Shown: one piece after another, positions 51,158 through 60,183 of the stretch
Numbering within the stretch: position 1 is the first letter of the stretch
Layout: each line of letters begins with the position of its first letter
Translations under genes and position numbers: made by a program
Notes under the pieces: generated by a model
Told to the model about the DNA's origin: nothing
Database searches by the model: none
What the model saw: the letters and a program-made list of their open reading frames with translations, nothing else
From: Rhodothermales bacterium
GTDB taxonomy: Bacteria; Bacteroidota; Rhodothermia; Rhodothermales; Bin80
Reading direction: 5' to 3'
DNA: 64,000 nucleotides
NCBI GenBank assembly: GCA_028278205.1
Contig: JANQES010000043.1
Coordinates: forward strand, 1 to 64,000

Positions 51158-52969
51158 CTACAACCCAATCGACAACCCCAGGTGCGCGCGTACGCCGGTG
51201 GCGTCGTCCGGGTTGGCGGCGAGGCTGAGGTTGATCAGGCCGAGATCCGTACCTACCTGGAAACCCAATCCATAACCCGGATAAAAACCGCGCAAAGATT
51301 CCAGATCGATAGTTTTCGAACGCTCAACGTAGCCCAGGTCGAAAAACGCAAAACCGTAGGAGGTGCGGTCGAGTTGATAGCGATATTCGACGAGCAGGCG
51401 CGTGGCAAAGGGGACGCGGAACTCTTCTTCGTCGTAGCCGCGCAACGACGTGGCGCCGCCGAAGCGAAACAGGTCGCTCACGTCGAATTCGTTGCTGCGC
51501 AGGAGCCAGGCTTCGCCGCCGAGCACGAACACCTGCCGGCGGAAGGTGGGCAGGTAGAGCCGCGCCTGCACCCGAAGCCGATCCTGGCGCAGCGAGGTGC
51601 TTTCTCGGGTGGTGTCTTGTTCGACGCGGCGGAGGGCGCTGCGGTTTTTGCGCCCCTGCTCGAAGTTGGTCTCGATGAAAAAGCCGCGCCGGGGGTTGAT
51701 GCGGCGGTCTACGCGTTGCAGGCGCACCCCGAGGCCGGCAAAGAAAGCCGTCGCCAGCGGCACCAACTGGCGCCCGCCGGTATCGAGCATGACGCCGGCC
51801 AGACCGGGGCGCGTCACCTCGCGGTTGAAGGTGCTGAAGATGTACAGCCCGCCGATGAGCCGGTAGCCCACCTCCAGTCCATATCCCCGCTTGGCGTACG
51901 TCGAGTCTTGCTGAAGCCCCTCGAAGCGGCCTTCGATGCTCAGCGGCAGCCCCAGAATGAACGGATCGGCAGCGCGCACGTCGATGCTGCTGACCTGGCC
52001 GGGCGGGCGGTTGAGCTTTAACGAAAACTGGCGACCTCCGCCGAAGAGGTTGCGGAAGACGAGGTGCCCGTTGCCCACGAGGCTGCCGCCGCCCCCGCCA
52101 TCCGCCGCAGGCAGATAACCGAGCACGAGGTCGAAAGCGCCGGGGGCTTCTTCGGTGGCTGGAATACGCACGACCGCCCCGCTATCGCCCTCGATGAGCA
52201 ATTCCGGCGTGCCGACATCTCGAAAAAAGCCGGTCGCCTCCAGGCGTTGCTGGATGGCGATGGGATCGTAGCCGGCCAGCGGGCTGCCAGGGCGTAGCTC
52301 GGCTACACGCGCGAGGTAGCTCATCTTCGTCCGCTTCGCCCCGGTCATCTCCACCCGCCGCAGCGTCGGTGCGCCGCCTTCGTCAATCCGAATCGTCAGA
52401 TCGAGCCGGGGCGGATCGCCGGGCATCAGCGCGATGTCGAGCACCTGGATTTGCGTCAGGAGAAAACCGGCTTCTTCATACTGCGCCAGGATCTCTTCGA
52501 AATCGTCTTCGAGGCGATCCGGGTCGAGCGTGCGTCCGGGCCGGGTCTGCATCCGGGTGAGAAGGTCGAGCGAATCGAGCGCCGCCGCGCCGTCGAGGCG
52601 GATACGCCCGATGGGCACACTCGGCCCACGCGTGACGAAAAAGCGCGCCTCGGGCGGCGTCCGGCTGGTATCGACGTGGTGCGAGTCGATGCGGGCAAAA
52701 TAGTAGCCCTCGCGCTGAATAGCCGCCAGGGCATCGAGGGCAGCGCTGCGAAGACTATCGAGCGACCAGGCGCGCTCCGACGGCCAATCGGCAGCCCGGC
52801 CATCGGCGATGAGGCTCCACGCAGCCGGCAGCGCCCTATCCGTCGAATCCACTTGCCCGTGGGCCGCCCGGCTGCCTCCCATCGCCACGAGCCCACCGAT
52901 GATAAAGACGACGGCCCACCGGCGCAGGACGCCTTTCTTTTTCCTGAGCGATGTAAGGCTCAAAAACAT
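51158..52969 (-). CDS. Outer-membrane beta-barrel assembly-type protein (BamA/TamA-like)
   Basis: The 603-residue exported protein has a signal peptide (RRWAVVFIIGGLVAMGGSRAA), POTRA-like domains (residues ~80-270; 'RGPSVPIGRIRLDGAAALD', 'RLEDDFEEILAQYEEAGFL', 'LRRVEMTGAKRTKMSYLARV') and a C-terminal barrel of the bacterial surface-antigen type (~residues 290-603; 'GNGHLVFRNLFGGGRQFSL', 'NPRRGFFIETNFEQGRKN', 'FRFGGATSLRGYDEEEFRVP'). The RGY in the last motif is typical of Omp85 barrels. The ATG at 52969 precedes the signal; the frame to 53302 crosses palindromic repeats. Whether it inserts barrels or is a TamA-like helper cannot be decided. Confidence 0.88.
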   Translation of the reverse strand: MFLSLTSLRKKKGVLRRWAVVFIIGGLVAMGGSRAAHGQVDSTDRALPAAWSLIADGRAADWPSERAWSLDSLRSAALDALAAIQREGYYFARIDSHHVDTSRTPPEARFFVTRGPSVPIGRIRLDGAAALDSLDLLTRMQTRPGRTLDPDRLEDDFEEILAQYEEAGFLLTQIQVLDIALMPGDPPRLDLTIRIDEGGAPTLRRVEMTGAKRTKMSYLARVAELRPGSPLAGYDPIAIQQRLEATGFFRDVGTPELLIEGDSGAVVRIPATEEAPGAFDLVLGYLPAADGGGGGSLVGNGHLVFRNLFGGGRQFSLKLNRPPGQVSSIDVRAADPFILGLPLSIEGRFEGLQQDSTYAKRGYGLEVGYRLIGGLYIFSTFNREVTRPGLAGVMLDTGGRQLVPLATAFFAGLGVRLQRVDRRINPRRGFFIETNFEQGRKNRSALRRVEQDTTRESTSLRQDRLRVQARLYLPTFRRQVFVLGGEAWLLRSNEFDVSDLFRFGGATSLRGYDEEEFRVPFATRLLVEYRYQLDRTSYGFAFFDLGYVERSKTIDLESLRGFYPGYGLGFQVGTDLGLINLSLAANPDDATGVRAHLGLSIGL

Positions 52970-53130
52970 GCGCACAATACCTGATAATGCGGAACGGCTC
53001 TTTTTTGTTACCGTCCAGTCGCAAACGATATGCAATCGATGCATCGACGAGGGGGCTTTGCCGGAAACGTGTGCTGGCAGGCTCCGTTCCACATGCTCCT
53101 TAGAACACATTAAGAAACAACCTCCTGACC

Positions 53131-53266
53131 TTGCTCGCTCCCACGGTCCTCCGTGGGAGTGTAGAACCGCGACGCTCCTGCGTCGCCCTGCGGAGAGGTT
53201 ACTGCCTCGATTCTCGGACGCAGGAGCGTCCGGTTCTGCATTCCCACGCAGGAGCGTGGGAACGAG
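53131..53266. repeat. Large imperfect palindrome with CCCACGC(A)GGAGCGTGGG words
   Basis: The left part has CTCGCTCCCACGGTCCTCCG and GACGCTCCTGCGTCG. The right part has CGGACGCAGGAGCGTCCGG and TTCCCACGCAGGAGCGTGGG. Together they form a ~135-base inverted structure built of smaller hairpins, similar to GC-rich REP-type intergenic palindromes. It fills the 313-base space between the BamA/TamA-like gene and the YdeI-like gene. Confidence 0.8.
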
Positions 53267-53282
53267 TAAACGAGAAGTAATT

Positions 53283-53846
53283 ATGGAAAAACGCTCGTTC
53301 AAAGACCGAAACGAATGGCGGGACTGGCTCTCGGAAAACCACCAAAGCGCCGACGGAATCTGGCTGGTGTATTACAAGGTGAAGGCCAAGACACCCTCGG
53401 TGCGCTACGCCGAGGCCGTCGAAGAAGCGTTGTGTTTCGGGTGGATCGACTCGCAGGTCAAGGGGATCGATGATGAGACGTATATGCAACGCTACACGCC
53501 GAGGCGAAAAGGCAGCACATGGTCCGCCGTCAACAAACGCCGCGTGGATCGAATGATGGAAGCCAGCAAGATGACCCCCGCCGGGCTGGAAAAAATAGAA
53601 CGCGCCAAAGAAGACGGCTCGTGGGAAATCCTCAGCGATATCGACGGGGAGATGGTCGTGCCGGATGATTTGAAGGAAGCGCTCTCGGCGAATCCGAAAG
53701 CCCGGCAAAACTTTGAAAACTTCTCCCTGTGGAACAAGAGGCGCTACCTCTACTGGCTGAAATCCGCCAAACGACAGGCCACCCGCGAAAAGCGCCTGCG
53801 CGAAATCGTCCGCCGGACTGAGCAGAATATCAAGCCGGGGGATTAG
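53283..53846 (+). CDS. YdeI/OmpD-associated family protein
   Basis: This 187-residue protein matches the YdeI family: 'FKDRNEWRDWLSENHQSADG', 'IWLVYYKVKAKTPSVRYAEA', 'EALCFGWIDSQVKGIDDETY', 'QRYTPRRKGSTWSAVNKRRV' and the C-terminal 'KSAKRQATREKRLREIV'. The YdeI family has been linked to bacteriocin or antimicrobial protection, but its mechanism is unknown. The ATG at 53283 starts exactly at the family N-terminus; the frame to 52809 is antisense to the neighbour and to repeats. It is followed by a lone repeat arm and mutY. Confidence 0.9.
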   Translation: MEKRSFKDRNEWRDWLSENHQSADGIWLVYYKVKAKTPSVRYAEAVEEALCFGWIDSQVKGIDDETYMQRYTPRRKGSTWSAVNKRRVDRMMEASKMTPAGLEKIERAKEDGSWEILSDIDGEMVVPDDLKEALSANPKARQNFENFSLWNKRRYLYWLKSAKRQATREKRLREIVRRTEQNIKPGD

Positions 53847-53886
53847 CGCGTTTTTCTCTCGATGTTGTATGGGATGCGAAATAGGA

Positions 53887-53913
53887 ACAATCCAAAATCG
53901 AAAATCCAAAATT
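53887..53913. repeat. Lone right arm of a TTTTGGA-word array
   Basis: AATCCAAAATCGAAAATCCA and onward to 53913 has no facing left arm nearby. It lies between the YdeI-like gene and mutY. Confidence 0.7.
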
Positions 53914-53944
53914 CGCCCTCACCCACACGCACATACACCACACG

Positions 53945-55066
53945 ATGACGCCCTCTGCCCGCCTCACCAAACCCCACAAAAAAGCCTTCCGCGACGACCT
54001 CGTGGCGTGGTACGAGCAGGGCAAACGCGACATGCCATGGCGGCGCACCGACGACCCGTACCGCATCTGGCTCTCGGAAGTGATGCTCCAGCAGACGCGG
54101 GTGGATCAAGCCCGGCCCTACTACGAACGGTTCACCGAAGCCTTCCCCACCGTCGAAGCCCTCGCCGAGGCCGACCTCGACACCGTCTTGAAACTCTGGG
54201 AAGGCCTCGGCTATTACTCACGGGCGCGCAACCTTCACAAAGCTGCCCGCCTCGTCGTCGATCAGTTCGAAGGCCGTTTCCCCGATACGTACGACGCCAT
54301 CCGCGCGCTGCCCGGCGTGGGCGCCTATACCGCCGCCGCCGTGCTCTCCATCGCCTACAACCGGCCCCACGCCGTGCTCGACGGCAACGTCATTCGCGTC
54401 CTGACACGCGCCTTCGCCATCGCCGACGAGATCAACGGAAGCCGCACCCGCAAGCAACTTCAGATGCTGGCCGATGCCCTGCTCGATCCGTCGAAGCCGG
54501 GCGATTTCAACCAAGCGATGATGGAGTTGGGCGCGACGGTCTGCACGCCCACGTCGCCGCGTTGCCCCCGGTGCCCGCTACGGCCCGTCTGCGGCGCCTT
54601 CGCCGCCGGGACGCCCGAAGCGTTTCCCGTCAAAAAGAAAAAAGCCCCGATCCCACACTACGACATCGCCACCGGCCTCCTCTTCGACGACGAAGGGCGG
54701 CTGCTCATCCAGCGTCGCCCGGAGGACAAGATGCTGGGCGGGTTGTGGGAATTCCCCGGCGGCAAACGCGAGCAGGGCGAGCCTATCGAAGAAACGTGCC
54801 GCCGTGAGTTGCGCGAAGAACTCGGCGTCGAGGTAGAAATCGAAGCGCTCTTCGGCAAAGTTGGGCACGCCTATACGCATTTTAAGATCACGCTCTACGC
54901 CTTCCGCTGCCGCCTCCGCGCAGGCACACCGGCCTCCCGCGAAGGCCTCCCCCTGCGCTGGGTGACTATCGACGAACTGGCCGATTACGCCTTCCCCCGC
55001 GCCAACCGCCGCCTCATCGAAGCCCTCACCGAACGCCGGCAAAACCCGACGCTATTTGATGGGTAA
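53945..55066 (+). CDS. mutY: A/G-specific adenine DNA glycosylase MutY
   Basis: This 373-residue repair enzyme removes adenine mispaired with 8-oxoguanine. It has 'WLSEVMLQQTRVDQARPYYE' with the catalytic Glu, the helix-hairpin-helix 'LPGVGAYTAAAVLSIAYNRP' followed by the Asp in 'AVLDGNVIRVLTR', and the iron-sulfur loop C-x6-C-x2-C-x5-C ('CTPTSPRCPRCPLRPVC'). The C-terminal NUDIX-like 8-oxoG recognition domain is at ~235-373 ('GGLWEFPGGKREQGE'). All parts are present at normal length. It stands alone on the plus strand with repeats on both sides. Confidence 0.96.
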   Translation: MTPSARLTKPHKKAFRDDLVAWYEQGKRDMPWRRTDDPYRIWLSEVMLQQTRVDQARPYYERFTEAFPTVEALAEADLDTVLKLWEGLGYYSRARNLHKAARLVVDQFEGRFPDTYDAIRALPGVGAYTAAAVLSIAYNRPHAVLDGNVIRVLTRAFAIADEINGSRTRKQLQMLADALLDPSKPGDFNQAMMELGATVCTPTSPRCPRCPLRPVCGAFAAGTPEAFPVKKKKAPIPHYDIATGLLFDDEGRLLIQRRPEDKMLGGLWEFPGGKREQGEPIEETCRRELREELGVEVEIEALFGKVGHAYTHFKITLYAFRCRLRAGTPASREGLPLRWVTIDELADYAFPRANRRLIEALTERRQNPTLFDG

Positions 55067-55070
55067 GAAA

Positions 55071-55206
55071 AGATACGCGATGCGGGATACGCGATGCGAG
55101 ATAAGGGTTTCTGGATAACAAAAGATCATCTCGCATCCAGCATCTGATATCCCCTATCCAGCATCCAGAATCCCAATCCATCCGCGTCCATCCGCGTTAA
55201 TCTGCG
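55071..55206. repeat. Heptamer repeat hairpin (GATGCGG word) plus CATCCGCGT copies
   Basis: GATACGCGATGCGGGATACG and onward (55071-55104) faces CATCTCGCATCCAGCATCTG and onward (55127-55170). Then CATCCGCGTCCATCCGCGTT follows at ~55178-55199. It lies between mutY and the subtilase. Confidence 0.82.
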
Positions 55207-55318
55207 GTTGCAACCATCCACCCTCAACAATCAACCATCCACCAACATCGTCCGGCGGCCCGGCCTTGAATTTGCTTCTTCGGCGTGCGCCCTCCTTCAC
55301 CTGAACAGAACCGGCCTC

Positions 55319-57661
55319 ATGCCCCGCTTTTTCATTATTCTGATTGGATTACTGTTTACGATTGGCTACACGGCCCGTCCGGCGCAGGCGCAACAAACAG
55401 GCGATCCGCCCCGCATCACCGATGTCATCGACGAGACGTTGGAAAAACTGCGGCAGGTGGAAGCCGAGGAGCGAGCCGAGGCGGCAGCCTGGGCAACGCA
55501 ACGCGGGCTGCCCGTGACGCTGCGTCAGGGCGATGGCCGCCGCGTGCTGCTCGTGGGGATCGAGGACGGACGGCCCGTTTATCTCACCTCGTTCAACCGC
55601 GAGGCCGCCCTCACGACGCGTACGGCGACGCTGCATCCCGGTAATCAACTCGGGCTGAATCTCACAGGCGGGGGCATGGAAATCGGCATCTGGGACGGCG
55701 GGGCGCCGATGCTCATCCATCAGGAACTCGCCGGGCGCGTGACGGTCCGCGACGGCGCCTCGACCGACAACCACGCCACACACGTCGGCGGGACGTTGAT
55801 TGCCGAGGGCGTGCGGCCTGAAGCGCGCGGCATGGCCTATCAGGCCCGCCTCCGCGCCTATGAATGGGAAGACGACGCCACCGAGATGAGCAACGAAGCC
55901 GCCCGCGGTCTCCTCGTCTCGAACCACTCCTACGGCGTCATCGCCGGCTGGTATTACGGCGACCTCGAAGAAAACGGCGATCAGTGGTACTGGATGGGCG
56001 ATCCGAGCATCAGCCAGGAAGAAGATTACGTCTTCGGCTGGTACGACGTCGAAGCAGCGCAATTCGACCGGGTGGTCTATTCGAATCCGTACCTGCTGCC
56101 CGTCGTCGCTGCCGGTAATGATCGCTCAGACGGCGGCCCCGGCGGCGGCACGTATCGGGCGATGGATGCGCAGGGCAACTGGCGCGCGTACAACATCAAC
56201 AGCCAGCCGCGCCCCCCCGACGGCGGCGACGACGGCTACGATTCCATCGCCGGCTCCGCTATCGCCAAAAATGTGCTGACGGTCGGCTCGATTCGGGTTT
56301 CTGCCGGCACGCCGACGGCCAGCCGTTTCAGCAGCTTCGGCCCGACCGACGATGGGCGCATCAAACCCGATCTGGTCGGCTACGGCGAACGCGTCCTGTC
56401 GTCTATCGCGGCCAGCCCCACCTCGTATGGCTTTTCCAGCGGCACGTCGATGGCGGCGCCGAATGTGACGGGCTCGCTGGCGCTGTTGCAGCAGCATTAC
56501 TTCAATCTCACAGGTCGCTATCTGCGCGCCGCCACGCTCAAAGGGCTGGCCCTGCACACCGCCGACGACCTCGGCAATCCCGGCCCGGACTATCGATACG
56601 GATGGGGCCTGCTTAACACTGAAGCCGCCGCCCGTCACCTCTCCACCGCGCCCGAAAACGAACTGGCCGTTCTCGAAGCCACACTCGAAGACGGCGCCAC
56701 GTTTTCGCGCGCGGGCAGCGTCGCCGAAGCCGGGCCGCTGCGCGTGACGCTCAGTTGGACCGACCTCGTCAGCGCCCGCCGCCCGCTGCGCGGCCCCTCC
56801 TCGCTCGACGACCCCACGCCGCACCTGCGCAACGACCTCGACCTCCGCGTCGTCAACGAGACCACCGGCGAAGTCTACCTGCCCTACACGCTCGATCCGC
56901 AGGCGCCCGCCCAACCCGCCGTGCCGGGCGACAACGTCGTCGATCCCATCGAACAGATTTACGTGCCCCACGTCGAGCCGGGCGATTACACCATTATCGT
57001 CTCACATAAAGACGCGCTGGCTAACGGCGATAAGCAGGTGTTCGCGTTGATGGTTTCGGGCGCCAAGAGCGCCGCGCGGCCCGTCAGCATCAGCCATCTG
57101 GAAACCGACGAAACCGTGGACCGGGTGCTGCTGACCTGGAAAACGCAGTTCGAACGCGGGCCGGGGCGTTTCCTCATTCAGCGCGCCTCGGTGACGTTCC
57201 AGGCCGGCGGCGGACGGATCACCAGCGCCTACACGCCTGTCGGCACGGTGGCAGCAGGCGGGGCCTCGGAGCAGGAACAGGACTATGCTTTCGAAGAAGC
57301 CCGCGTGCCGGCAGGGCGCTATCGGTATCAGATGATCTTCGAGGGCGTCGAGACGCGGTATCTGGCAGCCTCTATCGAAGCGCTCGTGCCGGCGCCGGAG
57401 GCCTTCGGCTTGCTCTCAAACTATCCGAACCCTTTTAGCGACCGCACGCAGGTGGTGCTGGACCTTCCGGAACGCCAACACGTAACCCTTGAAGTCTACG
57501 ACGTGCTCGGTCGGCGCGTGATGCTCGTCTACGAAGGCCAGCTCGCGGCAGGGCGGCACGAACTCGCCGTAGAAGCCGACGGCTGGGCGCCCGGCATCTA
57601 CCTCGCGCGCCTGACCACCCCCAAAGCCGCCCGGTCTCACCGCATGGTGGTCACACACTGA
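55319..57661 (+). CDS. S8 subtilase with C-terminal type IX secretion-like sorting domain
   Basis: This 780-residue exported serine protease has a signal peptide (cleavage after AQA near residue 24). The catalytic triad is Asp126 (GIWDGGAP), His152 (NHATHVGGT) and Ser377 (SGTSMAAPNVTG). A beta-rich P/homoB-like region follows (~440-590; 'LRNDLDLRVVNETTGEVYL'). The last ~80 residues are a type A sorting-like domain ('LLSNYPNPFSDRTQVVLDLP', 'VYDVLGRRVML', 'GWAPGIYLARLTT'). This suggests secretion or surface anchoring by a type IX system, none of whose genes are in the window. The ATG at 55319 is chosen for its signal peptide. Confidence 0.93.
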   Translation: MPRFFIILIGLLFTIGYTARPAQAQQTGDPPRITDVIDETLEKLRQVEAEERAEAAAWATQRGLPVTLRQGDGRRVLLVGIEDGRPVYLTSFNREAALTTRTATLHPGNQLGLNLTGGGMEIGIWDGGAPMLIHQELAGRVTVRDGASTDNHATHVGGTLIAEGVRPEARGMAYQARLRAYEWEDDATEMSNEAARGLLVSNHSYGVIAGWYYGDLEENGDQWYWMGDPSISQEEDYVFGWYDVEAAQFDRVVYSNPYLLPVVAAGNDRSDGGPGGGTYRAMDAQGNWRAYNINSQPRPPDGGDDGYDSIAGSAIAKNVLTVGSIRVSAGTPTASRFSSFGPTDDGRIKPDLVGYGERVLSSIAASPTSYGFSSGTSMAAPNVTGSLALLQQHYFNLTGRYLRAATLKGLALHTADDLGNPGPDYRYGWGLLNTEAAARHLSTAPENELAVLEATLEDGATFSRAGSVAEAGPLRVTLSWTDLVSARRPLRGPSSLDDPTPHLRNDLDLRVVNETTGEVYLPYTLDPQAPAQPAVPGDNVVDPIEQIYVPHVEPGDYTIIVSHKDALANGDKQVFALMVSGAKSAARPVSISHLETDETVDRVLLTWKTQFERGPGRFLIQRASVTFQAGGGRITSAYTPVGTVAAGGASEQEQDYAFEEARVPAGRYRYQMIFEGVETRYLAASIEALVPAPEAFGLLSNYPNPFSDRTQVVLDLPERQHVTLEVYDVLGRRVMLVYEGQLAAGRHELAVEADGWAPGIYLARLTTPKAARSHRMVVTH

Positions 57662-57672
57662 TGGATGTTGTA

Positions 57673-57760
57673 TTTTAATGGATAGCAAATGGGCAAATGA
57701 CGCAAATGGGCAAATGGGCAAATGAAGCGATCAATTCTTATTTGCCATTTGCCCTGATCT
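57673..57760. repeat. Heptamer repeat hairpin (GGCAAAT word)
   Basis: AGCAAATGGGCAAATGACGC and further copies (57684-57722) face TTATTTGCCATTTGCCC (57738-57755). It lies between the subtilase and the short Pro-rich membrane protein. Confidence 0.85.
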
Positions 57761-57787
57761 CTTCACCCTAACCGGCAACCCGCTGTT

Positions 57788-58441
57788 ATGGACGAGATGT
57801 TTTTCTACATCGTGGTCTTCGTGATCTGGATTCTTTTTCAGGTTTTGGGGGGCAAGAAGAAGAAAAAGAAACGCCCCGTCACCGGCACGACGGCTCAGCC
57901 GCTGCCCGGCGCCACCCCGCGCCCGGCTGCCGCGCCCGGCGCCGAACCGACGCTCGAAGACGCGCTTCGTGAAATCCGGCAGGCGTTAGGCATGGAGGTG
58001 CCCACGCAAGCCGCCCCTCCGCCCCGTCAGGCCGCCCCGCCGCCGCTGCCCTCTCCCCGTCCGGAGCCTCGTCCAAAGCCGCGTCCGAAAGCAAAGCCCA
58101 GGCCGGTGCGCCACCACGGCCCCGAACTCGCCGAGACGGCGCCGAAGAAGTCCTGGTCCAGCGAGTTCAAAGCCCACGAAACCCATTTCGCCGATTCGGA
58201 CTTCGAGGAGTTTACCGGCGAGGGCGACCGCTTCGGCAAACCGAGGCTCCAGAAAACACCGCCCCACCCGGCAGCGCAAAAACCGCCGGTCCAACAACCA
58301 TCTGTCGAATTTAAGCAACCGGAATCGAAGAGCGTGAGCCGGTCTACGGTGATGAAACAGTTGAATGATCCCAAAGCAGCGCGCGAGGCGTTTATTTTGA
58401 GCGAAATCCTGGGGTCGCCGCGCGCGCACAGGCGTTTCTAA
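57788..58441 (+). CDS. Single-pass, proline-rich hypothetical protein
   Basis: The 217-residue protein has one N-terminal transmembrane helix (MFFYIVVFVIWILFQVLGG) followed directly by a run of lysines (KKKKKK). A long Pro/Ala/Arg-rich low-complexity region (~30-115; 'PPPLPSPRPEPRPKPRPK') comes next. The C-terminus has a short conserved-looking end ('SRSTVMKQLNDPKAAREAFI', 'LSEILGSPRAHRRF'). The lysines suggest a cytoplasmic tail. No function is known. Similar short membrane proteins with this ending occur in Bacteroidota. Confidence 0.7.
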   Translation: MDEMFFYIVVFVIWILFQVLGGKKKKKKRPVTGTTAQPLPGATPRPAAAPGAEPTLEDALREIRQALGMEVPTQAAPPPRQAAPPPLPSPRPEPRPKPRPKAKPRPVRHHGPELAETAPKKSWSSEFKAHETHFADSDFEEFTGEGDRFGKPRLQKTPPHPAAQKPPVQQPSVEFKQPESKSVSRSTVMKQLNDPKAAREAFILSEILGSPRAHRRF

Positions 58442-58448
58442 AAAAAAG

Positions 58449-58506
58449 AAAATGGGCAAAGGAGGCATAGGGACTCGATTGCCCCATGCCTCTTTGCCCA
58501 TGTGCT
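58449..58506. repeat. Hairpin with GGCAAAG word
   Basis: ATGGGCAAAGGAGGCATAGG (58451-58470) faces CCCCATGCCTCTTTGCCCAT (58482-58501). It lies between convergent genes and may also terminate transcription. Confidence 0.82.
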
Positions 58507-58532
58507 TGCAATGGTAGGGTCTGAACGCGTCG

Positions 58533-59030
58533 TTAGATCACGTCGGAGGCGTCGCCCGGCGTCTCTTCTTCTCCTTTCTTAAAGACGGACGCCCCGATGG
58601 CACCGCCGATAGCCCCGAAGATGGCCGTGACCACAAGACCGATGACGCCGTTCGTCAGCCGAGCACCGAAGCTCGACGAAGCCTCGAACTGTTCTTCCAT
58701 TTGCCGAAGCTGCTCCTCATCCATCGAGTCTTCGAACATGTCGAGCATGAACTCTTGAATGGCGGCCTCGGCGCCCAGTCCCAGGTTGCTCAGGATCAGG
58801 TTCAGGATGAAGGCGAGAATCCCGCCAACGACTGCGGCGGCCAGCCCCATCACGGCGCCCTCGCCGGCTGGAATGGTCAACGAGTTGGTGTTTGTGTAGT
58901 GCCATACGGAAGCCATGGCGCCAATGATGACGCCTGCACAACATAAACAATTGATGAAACCCAGGTAGGAGGTCGAAAGAATACCCACGACGAGCCCACC
59001 GAGCAGGATCGATTGTTGCTTTGGGGACAT
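58533..59030 (-). CDS. Integral membrane protein, glycine-rich, function unknown
   Basis: The 165-residue protein has four hydrophobic helices ('ILLGGLVVGILSTSYLGFIN', 'GAVMGLAAAVVGGILAFILN', 'GVIGLVVTAIFGAIGGAIGA' among them). A cytosolic acidic helix ('DMFEDSMDEEQLRQMEEQF') lies between them, and two adjacent cysteine positions ('NCLCCAGVI') are in helix 1. It resembles small DUF-type membrane proteins of Bacteroidota. No catalytic motif is seen. It is on the minus strand, convergent with the Pro-rich protein. Confidence 0.7.
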   Translation of the reverse strand: MSPKQQSILLGGLVVGILSTSYLGFINCLCCAGVIIGAMASVWHYTNTNSLTIPAGEGAVMGLAAAVVGGILAFILNLILSNLGLGAEAAIQEFMLDMFEDSMDEEQLRQMEEQFEASSSFGARLTNGVIGLVVTAIFGAIGGAIGASVFKKGEEETPGDASDVI

Positions 59031-59138
59031 AGCGAGAAAAGGTCAACGTGAGCGGATAGTGGCTACGAGCGACAACCCAACTCGAATAACGAGATAGGTT
59101 TAGATCGAAGATAGAAAAGGAGACGGCGAAAGCCAATT

Positions 59139-59305
59139 CATTTTGGATTTTGGATTTTCGATTTTGGATTTTGGATTGTTTACTTCCACCCAACCCAACA
59201 ACCGAAAAAGCCGAGGCGGTTGGAACTGCTGAAGTGTTTTCGTTTGTTGAAAGTGGTTCGGCAAACGACCAATCCAAAATCCAAAATCGAAAATCCAAAA
59301 TCGAC
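59139..59305. repeat. TTTTGGA-word repeat pair enclosing an AAAAAGCCG hairpin
   Basis: The left arm, TTTTGGATTTTGGATTTTCG and onward (59139-59179), faces ATCCAAAATCCAAAATCGAA and onward (59272-59305). Between them CCGAAAAAGCCGAGGCGGTT and a later CGTTTG form an imperfect hairpin like that at 46.03-46.08 kb. Confidence 0.88.
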
Positions 59306-59332
59306 CTCTCTACCTACGCGTCGATGGAATCG

Positions 59333-59872
59333 TTAGTTACGAGCCGGGGGCGGCGTGGAGGGCTTCGGAGAAAAGACTTGTGTGAGGGCACGCGCCAGAT
59401 AATAACCCACGACCAAGCCCAGCAATCCCCCCGTCGCCAGGCGGCTGAGGGACGTGTTGTGCCAGATACCCAGGATGCCGAGCAGCCAGTCGAGCGACGT
59501 GGGGATGAGCGCCGCCAGCAAGATCAACCCGGCGTAGCGGTTGAAGAATCGATCCCAGCGCGCCAGCGCCAGAAAAAGCAACGCGGCCAGGGGCAGGCCC
59601 CAGTAGATGCCGTAACAGCGATGACAGACCGCCAGCGGCGTCCCCTGCACCGAGGGCGAACGACTGGGGAGTTGATGGCACACCGTCGAGAAGCCCTTCA
59701 TCAAGGCCTCTCGCCACTCCGGGCCGACGAACGGCGGCAAGCTCGCCATCAACACCAACAGCGCCGGCAGCGCCAGCGCTCCGGCCCATCCCCACCAGAA
59801 ACGCGCCGGTCGAGGGCTTGTCCCTAAAGCGGTTTGGGATGTCATCCCGGCTTTGGTCTGCTCATCTTTCAT
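59333..59872 (-). CDS. DUF2085-family membrane protein
   Basis: The 179-residue protein with about four transmembrane helices contains the family motif 'STVCHQLPSRSPSVQG' followed by 'PLAVCHRCYGIYWGLPLAAL'. The conserved cysteines and histidines suggest metal or haem binding, but no function is known for DUF2085. The start at 59872 gives a 25-residue soluble lead; an internal Met at residue 10 is possible. It is divergent from the groESL promoter region. Confidence 0.82.
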   Translation of the reverse strand: MKDEQTKAGMTSQTALGTSPRPARFWWGWAGALALPALLVLMASLPPFVGPEWREALMKGFSTVCHQLPSRSPSVQGTPLAVCHRCYGIYWGLPLAALLFLALARWDRFFNRYAGLILLAALIPTSLDWLLGILGIWHNTSLSRLATGGLLGLVVGYYLARALTQVFSPKPSTPPPARN

Positions 59873-60076
59873 ACGTCATTCTGCCAGCTTGTCAGAAGCC
59901 CGACGCGTGCGACATCGATCCGCAAAAAGCCTGTTTTCCAGCTAAATTCAGTGATTTTTGGAGATAGGCCGTGTTGATTTTCGGCGGTTTGGGGTCGGCA
60001 CGCTTTTTGGGAAAGCCCCGCCACGTCATCACACAGGAGGCATGTTGGAACTCTGAGACAGGCTTGAGGTTCTACG

Positions 60077-60103
60077 CTGGCACTCACCACCGGAGAGTGC
60101 TAA
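60077..60103 (+). promoter_or_regulatory. CIRCE operator (HrcA-binding site)
   Basis: CTGGCACTC (60077-60085), nine bases, then GAGTGCTAA (60095-60103). This is the CIRCE inverted repeat with a perfect right arm and two changes at the outer end of the left arm. It lies 80 bases before groES, as expected for HrcA repression of chaperonin genes. No hrcA gene is in the window. The rest of 59873-60183 holds no gene. Confidence 0.9.
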
Positions 60104-60183
60104 CAGAGCCCCGTCAGCCCCCCTGACAAGTCCTTCGACTCTGACACCCAAACCAACGTCAACGATAAGGAGGTATCACCATC

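Noticed and set aside
52809..53282. Long plus-strand extension upstream of the YdeI-like gene
   Set aside because: It is antisense to the BamA/TamA-like start and runs through the compound palindrome; the family N-terminus begins at 53283.
52970..53302. Minus-strand N-terminal extension of the BamA/TamA-like gene
   Set aside because: It crosses the same palindrome and precedes a clear signal peptide at 52969.
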